Source of the DNA: ARS21 sp964615505
Lineage (GTDB): Archaea > Nanobdellota > Nanobdellia > UBA10117 > ARS21
Length of the DNA: 23,739 nt
Assembly: GCA_964615505.1 (NCBI GenBank)
Contig: CAZTOR010000003.1
Span: 1 to 23,739 of the forward strand
Reading direction: 5' to 3'
Of the stretch, positions 1 to 7,417 are shown piece after piece. Position 1 is the first letter of the stretch; each line of letters begins with the position of its first letter. Under the pieces are notes generated by a model that ran no database searches, was not told the origin of the DNA, and was given only the letters and a program-made list of their open reading frames with translations. Both the position numbers and the translations under genes were made by a program.

Positions 1-1
1 G

Positions 2-901
2 GCCCGTTCGATTGAAGACGAATCTCAGGATTTATCGGAATTGTATAGATTGGGAGGTGTTAAGGCCCTTAAGGAGATTGATGGTATAGGGCAAGGTATT
101 TCTGGAAACATTGAATATATATTGAATCATGCCGGAAAATCTGATAAATTAAATGTTCTCTTAAAAGATATTTCGAAAGGGGTCTTAGATATATTAAAAA
201 TACCTGGACTAGGTCCGAAAAAAGTTAAGAGATTGTATTCCGAATTAGATATTGATTCTCTAACAAAATTAAAGAAAGCTGCTAAAACGGGTAGAATTAG
301 AGATCTGTCAGGATTTGGTGAAAAAAGTGAAACTGAAATTTTAAGAAATATAAATCGAAGAAAGAAAAACTTGAATCGAGTACCTTATTCCGAAGCATTA
401 CTTATTGCAAATAAATTCATTAAAGAATTGAAAAAAAATAAATCTGTAAAAAAAATTGGATATATGGGTTCATTGAGACGTAAAAAAACAACAGTAGGTG
501 ATGTTGATATATTGGTTGCTTCAAATAAACCAAATGAAATTTTGAAAAAATTTACAAATATTGAAGGTGTAACAAGAGTTTTAGTTAAAGGTGAAACTAA
601 GAGTTCAGTTTTGTTTGATGGGACTTTTCAAATTGATTTAAGAATCGTTCCAGAAAAATCTTACGGTGCTGCAGCTCAATATTTTACAGGCAGTATGGAA
701 CACAACGTATTATTGAGGCGAATTGCAATAAAAAAGGGTTTCAAATTATCTGAATGGGGTTTATTTAATAGAAAAACCGATGAACAAATTGAAACAAAAA
801 CTGAAAGCGCAGTGTACCGTAAATTAGGATTAAAATTGATACCTCCTGAACGAAGAATTGGTGGAAACGAATTTAGTGCTTTTTCACTAGAGAAGAATTA
901 A
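2..901 (+). CDS. polX: Family X DNA polymerase, 5' end cut by window edge
   Basis: Gap-filling repair polymerase (Pol beta-like nucleotidyltransferase), expected to act in base excision repair. The reading frame is open from nt 2, and the first visible residues (ARSIEDE) fit the end of the N-terminal 8-kDa domain, so the true start lies upstream; the TTG at 41 is internal. Helix-hairpin-helix motifs are visible around EIDGIG, KIPGLGPKK and LSGFGEK. The palm domain shows GSLRR, then GDVDILV with the two metal-binding Asp (residues 167 and 169 counted from nt 2) and a third Asp in QIDLRIV (about 212). The thumb end YRKLGLKLIPPERR is typical of the family. The protein stops right after the polymerase core, so it lacks the C-terminal PHP exonuclease domain that many bacterial and some archaeal PolX carry. 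Followed after 25 nt by the primase gene. Confidence 0.93.
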   Translation, partial: ARSIEDESQDLSELYRLGGVKALKEIDGIGQGISGNIEYILNHAGKSDKLNVLLKDISKGVLDILKIPGLGPKKVKRLYSELDIDSLTKLKKAAKTGRIRDLSGFGEKSETEILRNINRRKKNLNRVPYSEALLIANKFIKELKKNKSVKKIGYMGSLRRKKTTVGDVDILVASNKPNEILKKFTNIEGVTRVLVKGETKSSVLFDGTFQIDLRIVPEKSYGAAAQYFTGSMEHNVLLRRIAIKKGFKLSEWGLFNRKTDEQIETKTESAVYRKLGLKLIPPERRIGGNEFSAFSLEKN

Positions 902-926
902 TAACTCTTAACTTGGAGAAATTTCT

Positions 927-2177
927 ATGAAACAATCTGAAATTATTAGATGGTATTCTCGGACAGATGTTGGATTAAAAATTGTTGAATCTGCAGACAA
1001 TAAAGAGGTTGCAGTTCAGTTACTTTCTGGTAGATTCGGTAAAAGACCAAATGTGTTACAGTTCCCAAAGGACGTCTCAGACTTTGCCAGAAACGGAGTT
1101 ACTTCTTTTCATATTTCTGTAGAAAATTGGGAAGATCCTTTAAGGCTAAGTAGTGAAAGTACTGAACACTTTTTGAACGAAATAAGACAAAGTTGGGACT
1201 TGATTATAGACATTGATTGCCCGTGGTTTGAATATTCAAAAAAAACTGCTAGACTGATTGTTGAATATCTCAAAAGTAATGGAATTAAAAATATTGGTGT
1301 AAAGTTCTCAGGAAATAAAGGATGGCACATAGGAATTCCTTTTGAATCTTTCCCTGAAAAAATATTTGCTGGAAAAATTGAAACTCGAAAAATGTTTCCT
1401 TTACTTTTAGAAAAAATTTTGAATAAGATAAAGGTTGAACTTAATGACTATCTAAATAAAGACAATCCGGGATATTATGAATCTAATCTTAACGATATTT
1501 TGAAAAAAACTGGTAAAACTAAAGAAGAAATTACTGAAAAAGGTAAAATTAATTTCTTAGAACTTATGGATATTGATTTAGCTATGGCTAGCTCCCGACA
1601 TTTAATAAGAAGTCCGTACAGCTTACATGAGAAAAGTGGTTTGGTATCTATAGTAATAGATGAATCAGAAATTGAATCATTTAATTTTGATTCTGCAAAA
1701 CCGGAAAATGTTAAAGAACTGCGAACATTTTTAGATCGATCTTACTCTGAACCAAATGAAGCTAAAAATTTATTTACTGGAATAACTTTGGAAGATGAAG
1801 AATCTTTGCCAAAAAAATATGATTTTGCAAAATTGAGTCTTAATGAAGAAATATTTCCGCCATGTATGAAAAGAATTTTGAATGGTCTGGAAGATGGTAA
1901 AAAACGTGCGTTGTTTTCATTAATTAATTTTTACAAGAATTTTGATATGGATTGGAATGAATTAGAATCTAAAATCTATGAATGGAACAAGAAAAACAAA
2001 CCGCCATTGAAGAAGGGATATATCAAATCTCAATTGTCCTGGCATAAGAAACAGCATAAAGTTGTCCCACCCCCAAATTGTAAAGCTCATTATCAAGAAA
2101 TTGGTGTATGTTTTCCAGATAATATCTGCAAAAAAATAAAAAACCCACTGAGCTACACATCATTAAAATCAAAATAA
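927..2177 (+). CDS. priS: Single-chain DNA primase: PriS catalytic domain fused to PriL Fe-S domain
   Basis: Makes RNA/DNA primers for replication. The first ~300 residues are an archaeo-eukaryotic primase (PriS) domain: catalytic DIDID-type motif with D95 and D97 (DLIIDIDCPW), SGNKGWH at 128-134 (nucleotide-binding His134), and RSPYSLHEKSG near 228. From about residue 308 the sequence changes to a PriL C-terminal Fe-S domain: PPCMKRIL with Cys313, then Cys385, Cys395 and Cys401 before the conserved NPLSY ending, giving four Cys for one [4Fe-4S] cluster. Most archaea encode PriS and PriL separately; one-chain forms are known from Nanoarchaeota and other DPANN lineages. The PriL N-terminal scaffold domain is absent. 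An SD-like ggag lies 8 nt before the ATG. It sits just ahead of gins51, the usual archaeal replication pairing. The domain call is secure; the taxonomic reading is inference. Confidence 0.93.
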   Translation: MKQSEIIRWYSRTDVGLKIVESADNKEVAVQLLSGRFGKRPNVLQFPKDVSDFARNGVTSFHISVENWEDPLRLSSESTEHFLNEIRQSWDLIIDIDCPWFEYSKKTARLIVEYLKSNGIKNIGVKFSGNKGWHIGIPFESFPEKIFAGKIETRKMFPLLLEKILNKIKVELNDYLNKDNPGYYESNLNDILKKTGKTKEEITEKGKINFLELMDIDLAMASSRHLIRSPYSLHEKSGLVSIVIDESEIESFNFDSAKPENVKELRTFLDRSYSEPNEAKNLFTGITLEDEESLPKKYDFAKLSLNEEIFPPCMKRILNGLEDGKKRALFSLINFYKNFDMDWNELESKIYEWNKKNKPPLKKGYIKSQLSWHKKQHKVVPPPNCKAHYQEIGVCFPDNICKKIKNPLSYTSLKSK

Positions 2178-2180
2178 AAT

Positions 2181-2195
2181 ATATTTATATTTAAA
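2181..2195 (+). promoter_or_regulatory. TATA-like element upstream of gins51
   Basis: The tract atatttatatttaaa lies in the 64-nt gap between the primase and gins51, followed by an SD-like aaagga. Its centre is about 20 nt before an ATG at 2207 that opens a 12-codon ORF, and about 55 nt before the gins51 ATG. It could start an internal transcript for gins51 and the translation genes behind it. Called by eye only. Confidence 0.4.
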
Positions 2196-2241
2196 GGATA
2201 AACCATATGAATGTACTTAAAGTAATCTCTGGAACTAAACT

Positions 2242-3093
2242 ATGAGTGATTCGTTTACTTATGAAGATATATATGAACTCTATCGAAATGAGCGTTTTTC
2301 TACTGATTTGCAGGAACTTACTACTGCAGATTTAAAGAAAATAAAGAATTATTTTGAAGAAAAGAATAAGGAAACTAAAAATCAGGATCAATCGCTTAAT
2401 TTATTTTCGACGCATAATCGAGCAAAAATTCAAGTAGAATTATCAAATGCTACGCGAGTCGTGAAGGATTTATTAGAACGTCGAGAGCGTAAAGTCATAT
2501 CTAGAGCTGTATTCAACAGCCGAAGTGAAGATTCTTTGAGAGACACCAGTAATATGTTAAAAATTGAAGAAGAATTGTATGACCAATTGGCAGTCTTACT
2601 CAAAAGATTTAGAAAAGGATTCTTGGCAACAATCGATAATGATGGAAATTATCCCTTGGAAATTATGCAGCCATTGAAAATTAGTGAAGAGGACGCCAAA
2701 AAAGAAATTAGTGTAACTGAAAACGTTGAAGTTCCAAATACATATTATGCTCTTGAAAATATTCCGGAATTCTTTGGATCAAATATGAATAAATTTGGAC
2801 CATTTAATATAGGTGATATCGTAACTGCACCTCAAGAAATAATTGATATATTATTACCTCAAAATAGAATTAGTCTAAAAAAACCAGAATACCAAGAAGC
2901 ATCTGAACCAATATCTCCTATCGAAGAATTTAAAAATGAAGTGATCACAGAAGATATAGATAGTCAAAATGAAATTTCCAAAACAAACGAGGACGTTTTG
3001 TCCTTCGAAGCAGTGCAAGAAACACACAATGCACAAAATCAAACTTCTGAAGAACAAAGCTCGACCCAAGACAAAAAAGAACGCTCTGAATAG
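2242..3093 (+). CDS. gins51: Archaeal GINS subunit Gins51 (Sld5/Psf1-like) with acidic C-terminal tail
   Basis: Subunit of the GINS complex that joins MCM and Cdc45/GAN in the replicative helicase. The N-terminus (YEDIYELYRNERFSTDLQEL) is the start of the helical A domain. A charged helical stretch follows, and a B domain is visible at about 175-213 with GPFNIGDIVTAP and a following IIDILL helix. This is the domain order of archaeal Gins51. After residue ~213 comes a ~70-residue Glu/Ser/Asn/Gln-rich tail with no recognisable fold. The last 125 nt of this gene are also the first 125 nt of rpl44e in another frame, so the tail could be unconstrained or, less likely, the product of a frameshift. 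The start was chosen because the A-domain homology begins there. It lies directly behind the primase gene, as in many archaea. Confidence 0.85.
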   Translation: MSDSFTYEDIYELYRNERFSTDLQELTTADLKKIKNYFEEKNKETKNQDQSLNLFSTHNRAKIQVELSNATRVVKDLLERRERKVISRAVFNSRSEDSLRDTSNMLKIEEELYDQLAVLLKRFRKGFLATIDNDGNYPLEIMQPLKISEEDAKKEISVTENVEVPNTYYALENIPEFFGSNMNKFGPFNIGDIVTAPQEIIDILLPQNRISLKKPEYQEASEPISPIEEFKNEVITEDIDSQNEISKTNEDVLSFEAVQETHNAQNQTSEEQSSTQDKKERSE

Positions 3094-3265
3094 TGGAGCT
3101 AGGAGAATTTTCAAAATTATGGCGGGTTATGGAGGAATGCCTCGGGCGAAAGCTGCTACAAAACATAAACAAACTACTAAACAAACTTTTGTATATACTT
3201 GCAGCGTATGTACTAAATCTCACGTAAAAGCATTTAGTCGTCTTAAGAAGGCAAATCTAGTATAA
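2969..3265 (+). CDS. rpl44e: 50S ribosomal protein L44e
   Basis: Large-subunit protein near the E site. The whole length (98 aa) matches the family: N-terminal MKFPKQTRTFC, the central LNSGARRIFKIMAGYGGMPR block, and the C-terminal zinc knuckle half TCSVC (Cys78, Cys81). The first zinc half is unusual: CPSKQC, Cys11-x4-Cys16, where the family normally has Cys-x2-Cys. The start is fixed by homology from the first residue even though it lies 125 nt inside gins51. No clear ribosome-binding site precedes it. The stop overlaps the rps27e start by one base (TAATG). It opens the archaeal cluster rpl44e-rps27e-aif2a. Confidence 0.95.
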   Translation: MKFPKQTRTFCPSKQCKKHTMHKIKLLKNKARPKTKKNALNSGARRIFKIMAGYGGMPRAKAATKHKQTTKQTFVYTCSVCTKSHVKAFSRLKKANLV

Positions 3266-3453
3266 TGGCATTAAAAGAAACTAAAACTAAGTTCTTGAAA
3301 ATTAAATGTTCAAAATGTAAAAATGAACAAATATTATTTGAAAGAGCATCCAGCAAAGAATTAGTTTGCTTAGTTTGTAAGGCAAAACTTGCACATTCCA
3401 CTGGCGGAAAAATAAATATAATTGGTGGAAAAGTAATTAAAGAACTTAATTAA
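3265..3453 (+). CDS. rps27e: 30S ribosomal protein S27e
   Basis: Small zinc-binding protein of the 30S subunit, 62 aa, normal length for archaea. Two zinc pairs are visible: CSKC (Cys15, Cys18) and CLVC (Cys35, Cys38), followed by the conserved GGK and a short basic end. It starts on the TAATG overlap with rpl44e and is followed after 5 nt by aIF2-alpha, so translation is probably coupled along the cluster. Confidence 0.95.
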   Translation: MALKETKTKFLKIKCSKCKNEQILFERASSKELVCLVCKAKLAHSTGGKINIIGGKVIKELN

Positions 3454-3458
3454 ATTCA

Positions 3459-4238
3459 ATGTATCTTAGAGACGGTTTACCTGATATTGGAGAATTTGTA
3501 ATTGGAACAGTATCAAAAGTATCTCAACATCAAATCGAACTCACGCTTGATGAATATAATAAGAACTTGAAAGGAATTCTTTATACTTCTGAAATGCACC
3601 GAAAACAAGTTAGAACTTTAAGAGTTTTATTCAAGGTTGGCAGAAAATTTGTTTGTAAAGTTATTTCTTCTGAAAAGAATGGAATTGAATTATCTATTAG
3701 GAAGGTTGGTGCAGGCCAAGAAAGAACTAAAGAAGAGGAATTCAAAAATGAAAAAATTGCTGATGAAATTATATCTCAATTGTCTAAATCAACGAAGAAA
3801 AAATATAGCGATTTATTTAATAAAATTGGTAATCCTATTCTGAAAAAATATAATCTAATTTATCCTTTTTTTGAAGAATTGATTAGGGATGCATCTCTTG
3901 TTAAAGAATTAAAGCTTGACAAGAAAACAAGTGATAGTTTAATTAAATCGATTTCTGCTAGAATTAAACCAAAAAATACAATTTTGAAGTTAAATGTTTT
4001 AATGGAGTCTAAGGATCCCAAGGGACTAGAAGAAATAAAAAAAGGAATTTCAAATATAAAATCTTTCATTAAAACCGAAGGTGGAAAATTAGAAGTTAAA
4101 TATATTGGTGCACCAAAATACAGATTCGTTTTGGAACATGAAAACGGTAAGACTGCTCAAAAACTAGTTACTATTATGGAGGCAAAATTGTCTAAACATT
4201 TGAAAAATGGTTCTTTGACAATTAAAGGTTTGAAATAA
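3459..4238 (+). CDS. eif2a: Translation initiation factor aIF2 subunit alpha
   Basis: Alpha subunit of aIF2, which brings initiator Met-tRNA to the 30S subunit. 259 aa, usual for the family. Residues ~1-85 are an S1/OB domain beginning with MYLRDGLPDIGEFVIGTV and including LYTSEMHRKQVRTL. A helical middle follows (about 90-170), and the C-terminal alpha/beta domain that contacts aIF2-gamma ends with KYIGAPKYRF and a last alpha/beta segment. It lies in the conserved translation cluster. In many archaea nop10 comes next, but here the stop codon overlaps the ATG of the PAC2-family gene directly (TAATG), leaving no room for nop10. Confidence 0.95.
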   Translation: MYLRDGLPDIGEFVIGTVSKVSQHQIELTLDEYNKNLKGILYTSEMHRKQVRTLRVLFKVGRKFVCKVISSEKNGIELSIRKVGAGQERTKEEEFKNEKIADEIISQLSKSTKKKYSDLFNKIGNPILKKYNLIYPFFEELIRDASLVKELKLDKKTSDSLIKSISARIKPKNTILKLNVLMESKDPKGLEEIKKGISNIKSFIKTEGGKLEVKYIGAPKYRFVLEHENGKTAQKLVTIMEAKLSKHLKNGSLTIKGLK

Positions 4239-5029
4239 TGGATAAATGGATTATTGATAAAAAAATTGGAGAATCTGTTAAATTGAATAATCCAATTTTA
4301 ATCGAAGGTCTTCCTGGAATCGGCAACGTTGGTAAAATCGCTGTAGACTTTCTAATTGATCAATTAGATCACAAAGTTATGTATACAATCTATTCTACGA
4401 GTTTTCCTCATTCAGTTTTCGTAAATGAAGATAATCTAATAGAGATGCCTTCAGTTACATTATATAGCGTTAAATTAAAGGAGCGAGATTTGATTCTACT
4501 TTCTGGAGATGTTCAGCCAGTAGATGAAGAATCTAGTTATGAATTCAGTAATTTGATTGTTGAATTGGCGCATAAACATGGTTGTAAAGAAGTTATAACT
4601 CTCGGAGGAATTGGTCTTGGAACTGAACCGAACAATCCAAAAGTTTATGGTGTCGCAAACTGCGAAGAAGCAAAAAATAAATTTTCAAAATTAAGTAGTC
4701 GAGTAAATTTCAAAAAAATTAAGGCCGATGCCATAATTGGTGCAACTGGATTGATTTTAGGAATAAGTAAATTAAAGAAAATGTATGGAGTATCATTATT
4801 AGTTGAAACTTTTGGACATCAATTTCATATTGGATTAAAAGAATCTAAAGCCCTTCTTAAAGCACTTAAAGATATTTTAGAAGTTGAAGTTAAACTTTCT
4901 GAGTTAGACAGAGAAATTAAGCGAGAAGAGAAAGAAAAAGTTAAGAGTATTGAAGATCAAAAGAAAGTCTTGTCAAAAACAGTTAAACGAATGTATAATA
5001 AATCTTCAGATACTAGCTATATTGGATAA
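4238..5029 (+). CDS. PAC2 family protein (proteasome assembly chaperone-like)
   Basis: 263-aa archaeal PAC2-family protein (COG2047 type). The N-terminal half shows the family features: NPILIEGLPGIGNVGKIAVDFLI near residues 18-40 and the LLSGDVQPVDEESSYEF region near 87-103, then a Gly-rich TLGGIGLG turn near 123. The C-terminal quarter is a charged, probably coiled-coil segment. Relatives of eukaryotic PAC2 help assemble the 20S proteasome; whether the archaeal proteins do so is not shown by sequence. Its position behind aIF2-alpha is a conserved archaeal neighbourhood. Its 3' end overlaps the opposite-strand udg gene by 24 nt. Confidence 0.88.
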   Translation: MDKWIIDKKIGESVKLNNPILIEGLPGIGNVGKIAVDFLIDQLDHKVMYTIYSTSFPHSVFVNEDNLIEMPSVTLYSVKLKERDLILLSGDVQPVDEESSYEFSNLIVELAHKHGCKEVITLGGIGLGTEPNNPKVYGVANCEEAKNKFSKLSSRVNFKKIKADAIIGATGLILGISKLKKMYGVSLLVETFGHQFHIGLKESKALLKALKDILEVEVKLSELDREIKREEKEKVKSIEDQKKVLSKTVKRMYNKSSDTSYIG

Positions 5030-5563
5030 TTTCTTTAAGTCTTCAATAAAATTATCTTTCAGTTTTTGATTGTATATTGTTGCTGCAGGATGGTACATGG
5101 GAAATAAAATATACTTTCTTCCATCGATTACAATATCTATTTCTTTACCTCTATGAGTTGTTATTGTTTTCATATCTCTTCCTGAAGCAGAGAGTAGTTT
5201 TGATGTTGAGTGTCTTCCCAATGTACAAATTATCTTAGGGTCTAGTTGTCTAAGTTGAAGTTTTAGATAAGGAAAACAATTCTTTGATTCAGATTCAAGA
5301 GGGTCTCTATTTCCAGGAGGTCTGCATTTAACTAAATTTGTTATATAAAAATTTTTGATATTCAGTTCCTGAAGTGCATTTCTCAAAATGTTTCCTGAAC
5401 GACCAACAAAGGGTTTTCCTTGTATATCTTCTTGTGCTCCTGGAGCCTCTCCGATAAATAATATCTGAGGTCTTAATTTTCCATCTCCCACAACAACTTG
5501 AGTCCGATTTTTAGTTAAATCTTGACATAAATTGCAATTCTTCAAAGAATTCAAAGAATACAT
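5006..5563 (-). CDS. udg: Family 4 uracil-DNA glycosylase (Fe-S)
   Basis: Removes uracil from DNA in base excision repair. 185 aa. Motif 1 is GEAPG (38-42); the second catalytic region is MYHPAA with His158. Four Cys (10, 13, 80, 96) in C-x2-C, LVKCRPP and KNCFPYL are the [4Fe-4S] ligands typical of family 4 enzymes. An SD-like ggag lies 5-8 nt before the ATG, and the gene follows the gapped lipoprotein gene by only 13 nt, so it appears to be the last gene of the surface-protein operon. It converges on the PAC2 gene with a 24-nt tail overlap. Confidence 0.95.
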   Translation of the reverse strand: MYSLNSLKNCNLCQDLTKNRTQVVVGDGKLRPQILFIGEAPGAQEDIQGKPFVGRSGNILRNALQELNIKNFYITNLVKCRPPGNRDPLESESKNCFPYLKLQLRQLDPKIICTLGRHSTSKLLSASGRDMKTITTHRGKEIDIVIDGRKYILFPMYHPAATIYNQKLKDNFIEDLKKLSNIASI

Positions 5564-5576
5564 ATCTCCGATTGAA

Positions 5577-6356
5577 TTATATTATTGATAAGCTTTTTGA
5601 CACTATATTATTATGAACATAGTCTAAACTAATTGTCATCCTCTCTTCAAATTCGCCTAATTGAGTAGTCCATCCTGCATAAGTCAATAAGCTACAAGTT
5701 ACTTTTGCTTCTCCATTTTCATCAAGATATATCAACTCTGAGCCTCCACAAGAATCAGCAATATCTTCCACAGACTGACTACCAAATTTAATTGAATTTA
5801 ATCTAACTGAGTTCGGAGATAAATCGCTATTATCACAATTAAAATCATTTGTTGATGAACCTACGCTTCCGTCTCCAATATACTTAATATCAAAACTTAT
5901 TGTAGATAATATATTTGATAAAGTAGANNNNNNNNNNNNNNNNNNNNNNNNNNNNNNNNNNNNNNNNNNNNNNNNNNNNNNNNNNNNNNNNNNNNNNNNN
6001 NNNNNNNNNNNNNNNNNNNNNNNNNNNACTCGCTTATTAAGCGGAATAGAATTAGTCAGGACTTCACCATCTACCTTTTGATCTATATCTTCATTTAATT
6101 CCAAGATTTCAAAGAAAATAGTATTCCCTAGCTGTATTCTAATCTTTTCAGAAGGAACAGTATATCCTCCGTAATTAGTTGCAGACACGGTAAAATCTAA
6201 ATTTGTGTTAGTTCTTATAGAATCAGGTATATTTTGTATTTCAAATTCTAATCCAGAGTTACCTTGTATTACAGGTGATTTGGGATCTGAACTTCCGCCA
6301 ATACATCCACTGACTAATATTACTAACAATACTGAAAAAATGTATTTTAGTTTCAT
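5577..6356 (-). CDS. Putative surface lipoprotein, interrupted by assembly gap
   Basis: N-terminal signal sequence MKLKYIFSVLLVILVSGC ends in a lipobox (VSGC), so the mature protein should be lipid-anchored through Cys18 outside the membrane. After the leader comes a segment similar to the neighbouring lipoprotein (GLEFEI... and NYGGYTVPSEKIRIQL against GVSFDI... and NEGSYSVPTGHFNLYL). The C-terminal part has a few Cys and ends in a beta-strand signature (ISLDYVHNN...SKSLSII) also seen in two neighbours. A TTG three codons upstream was rejected in favour of the ATG that overlaps the previous stop (TAATG). 34 residues are unknown because of the 100-N gap, and frame continuity across it is not guaranteed. 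Function unknown; likely part of an envelope complex with the genes upstream. Confidence 0.7.
   Translation of the reverse strand: MKLKYIFSVLLVILVSGCIGGSSDPKSPVIQGNSGLEFEIQNIPDSIRTNTNLDFTVSATNYGGYTVPSEKIRIQLGNTIFFEILELNEDIDQKVDGEVLTNSIPLNKRXXXXXXXXXXXXXXXXXXXXXXXXXXXXXXXXXXSTLSNILSTISFDIKYIGDGSVGSSTNDFNCDNSDLSPNSVRLNSIKFGSQSVEDIADSCGGSELIYLDENGEAKVTCSLLTYAGWTTQLGEFEERMTISLDYVHNNIVSKSLSII
5928..6027. other. Assembly gap of 100 N
   Basis: Exactly 100 undetermined bases inside the second lipoprotein gene. A round 100 is the customary placeholder for a gap of unknown length. Comparison with the paralogous lipoprotein next door suggests that the real missing stretch is nearer 220 nt. Confidence 0.99.
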
Positions 6357-7381
6357 TATTGACAATCAGGTACTACGTCCGGAAGTGCTACAAGTTCTGT
6401 ACTTCGAACAGAGTTCTCAATGTATCCGTATCCTAAAACAATTTCTAATGTTCCAACATAATCTACATCTGTTACTTGATTTAGTTTGAAGATGAATTGT
6501 CCTTCATTATTGACTAAATTAAAATAATTTCCTTTACTCATATTTAATGCCGAAACTTCATCATTTGTACGCTTAGTTTCAATAGATACTGCTTCCGTTC
6601 CGAGTAAGTCTAATCCATCTACTTTAATGTTTTCAATATAAATAATATCTGAATCAGATGGATTTAAATTTCTACATTGTGCCGTACTGTCTGCAATTGA
6701 TGCACTTAAATCAGAATGAGTTGATTCTAAAGATGCATACTGTGAAAATACTTCTCCTGAACCGGTATTCTTGACTTTAACAATGAATCTATAATTATCT
6801 TCCCCGGCAGCACTTTCTAATATTTCAGTTACTTGAATTGGTGCAAGTGTATTTGTTACAGATTTAGATTCAGTTACCGTACAAATTTCATTAAATTGTG
6901 AATATGCTTCTCCAAAACATGCGCTAACCTTAGCATTTGTTTCGTATCCATAACAAGACCTTAGATGTAAATCCAAATCTAGACTACTCTCTAAATCATT
7001 CTTATAACATAAATTATCAAAAGAAAATACTTCTTGGCCTCGGACCGAAACTTCTTCATTATATACTCCAACAGAAGTTAATTCTGCAGCATTTGGTTTG
7101 ACAAAATCTGCCGGTGTAAGAGAATAAGACAACGGATTTATTCCTTCTAGATACAAGTTAAAATGTCCAGTTGGTACGGAATAGCTTCCTTCATTTTTAG
7201 CCATTACTTGAAATCCAAATGTTTGTCCTTCATATATTTGAGGTTGTAGTGTATCTGCATAGATATCGAAGCTTACACCTTTTGTGTTTGCAACAACTTC
7301 AGACTCAGTATCGGTTCCTGTGCATCCACTGAATAATATGACTAATACTAAAAATAGGGCTAATTTTGCCGATTTTATCAT
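6356..7381 (-). CDS. Putative surface lipoprotein, paralogue of the neighbouring one
   Basis: 341 aa. The leader MIKSAKLALFLVLVILFSGC ends in a lipobox (FSGC), predicting a lipid-anchored extracellular protein. The next ~60 residues resemble a beta-rich, Ig-like domain with the pattern GVSFDI, FQVMAKNEGSYSVP. Five Cys lie in the middle of the mature chain. The second half has an extracellular-domain look (IVKVKNTGSGEV) and ends with LEIVLGYGYIENSVRSTEL. The ATG at 7381 is preferred over the TTG at 7399 because it gives a normal signal peptide and lies 26 nt from a TATA box. Its stop overlaps the next lipoprotein start. No known family is recognised; a structural or binding role at the cell surface is inference. 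Confidence 0.75.
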   Translation of the reverse strand: MIKSAKLALFLVLVILFSGCTGTDTESEVVANTKGVSFDIYADTLQPQIYEGQTFGFQVMAKNEGSYSVPTGHFNLYLEGINPLSYSLTPADFVKPNAAELTSVGVYNEEVSVRGQEVFSFDNLCYKNDLESSLDLDLHLRSCYGYETNAKVSACFGEAYSQFNEICTVTESKSVTNTLAPIQVTEILESAAGEDNYRFIVKVKNTGSGEVFSQYASLESTHSDLSASIADSTAQCRNLNPSDSDIIYIENIKVDGLDLLGTEAVSIETKRTNDEVSALNMSKGNYFNLVNNEGQFIFKLNQVTDVDYVGTLEIVLGYGYIENSVRSTELVALPDVVPDCQ

Positions 7382-7400
7382 GTGATTAGAAGTTATCAAT

Positions 7401-7412
7401 CTTTTTTATATG
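7401..7412 (-). promoter_or_regulatory. TATA box for the lipoprotein gene
   Basis: On the minus strand the tract reads catataaaaaag, centred about 26 nt before the ATG at 7381. That spacing would put the transcript start at or just before the start codon (leaderless). It gives the lipoprotein pair and udg a promoter independent of the larger genes upstream. Confidence 0.5.
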
Positions 7413-7417
7413 TTATG

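Noticed and set aside
6205..6489. 94-codon plus-strand frame across the two lipoprotein genes
   Set aside because: No homology, spans the end-to-start junction of two coding genes on the other strand, no promoter.
7382..7399. TTG start for the 341-aa lipoprotein
   Set aside because: The ATG six codons later gives a typical signal peptide and lies 26 nt from a TATA box.
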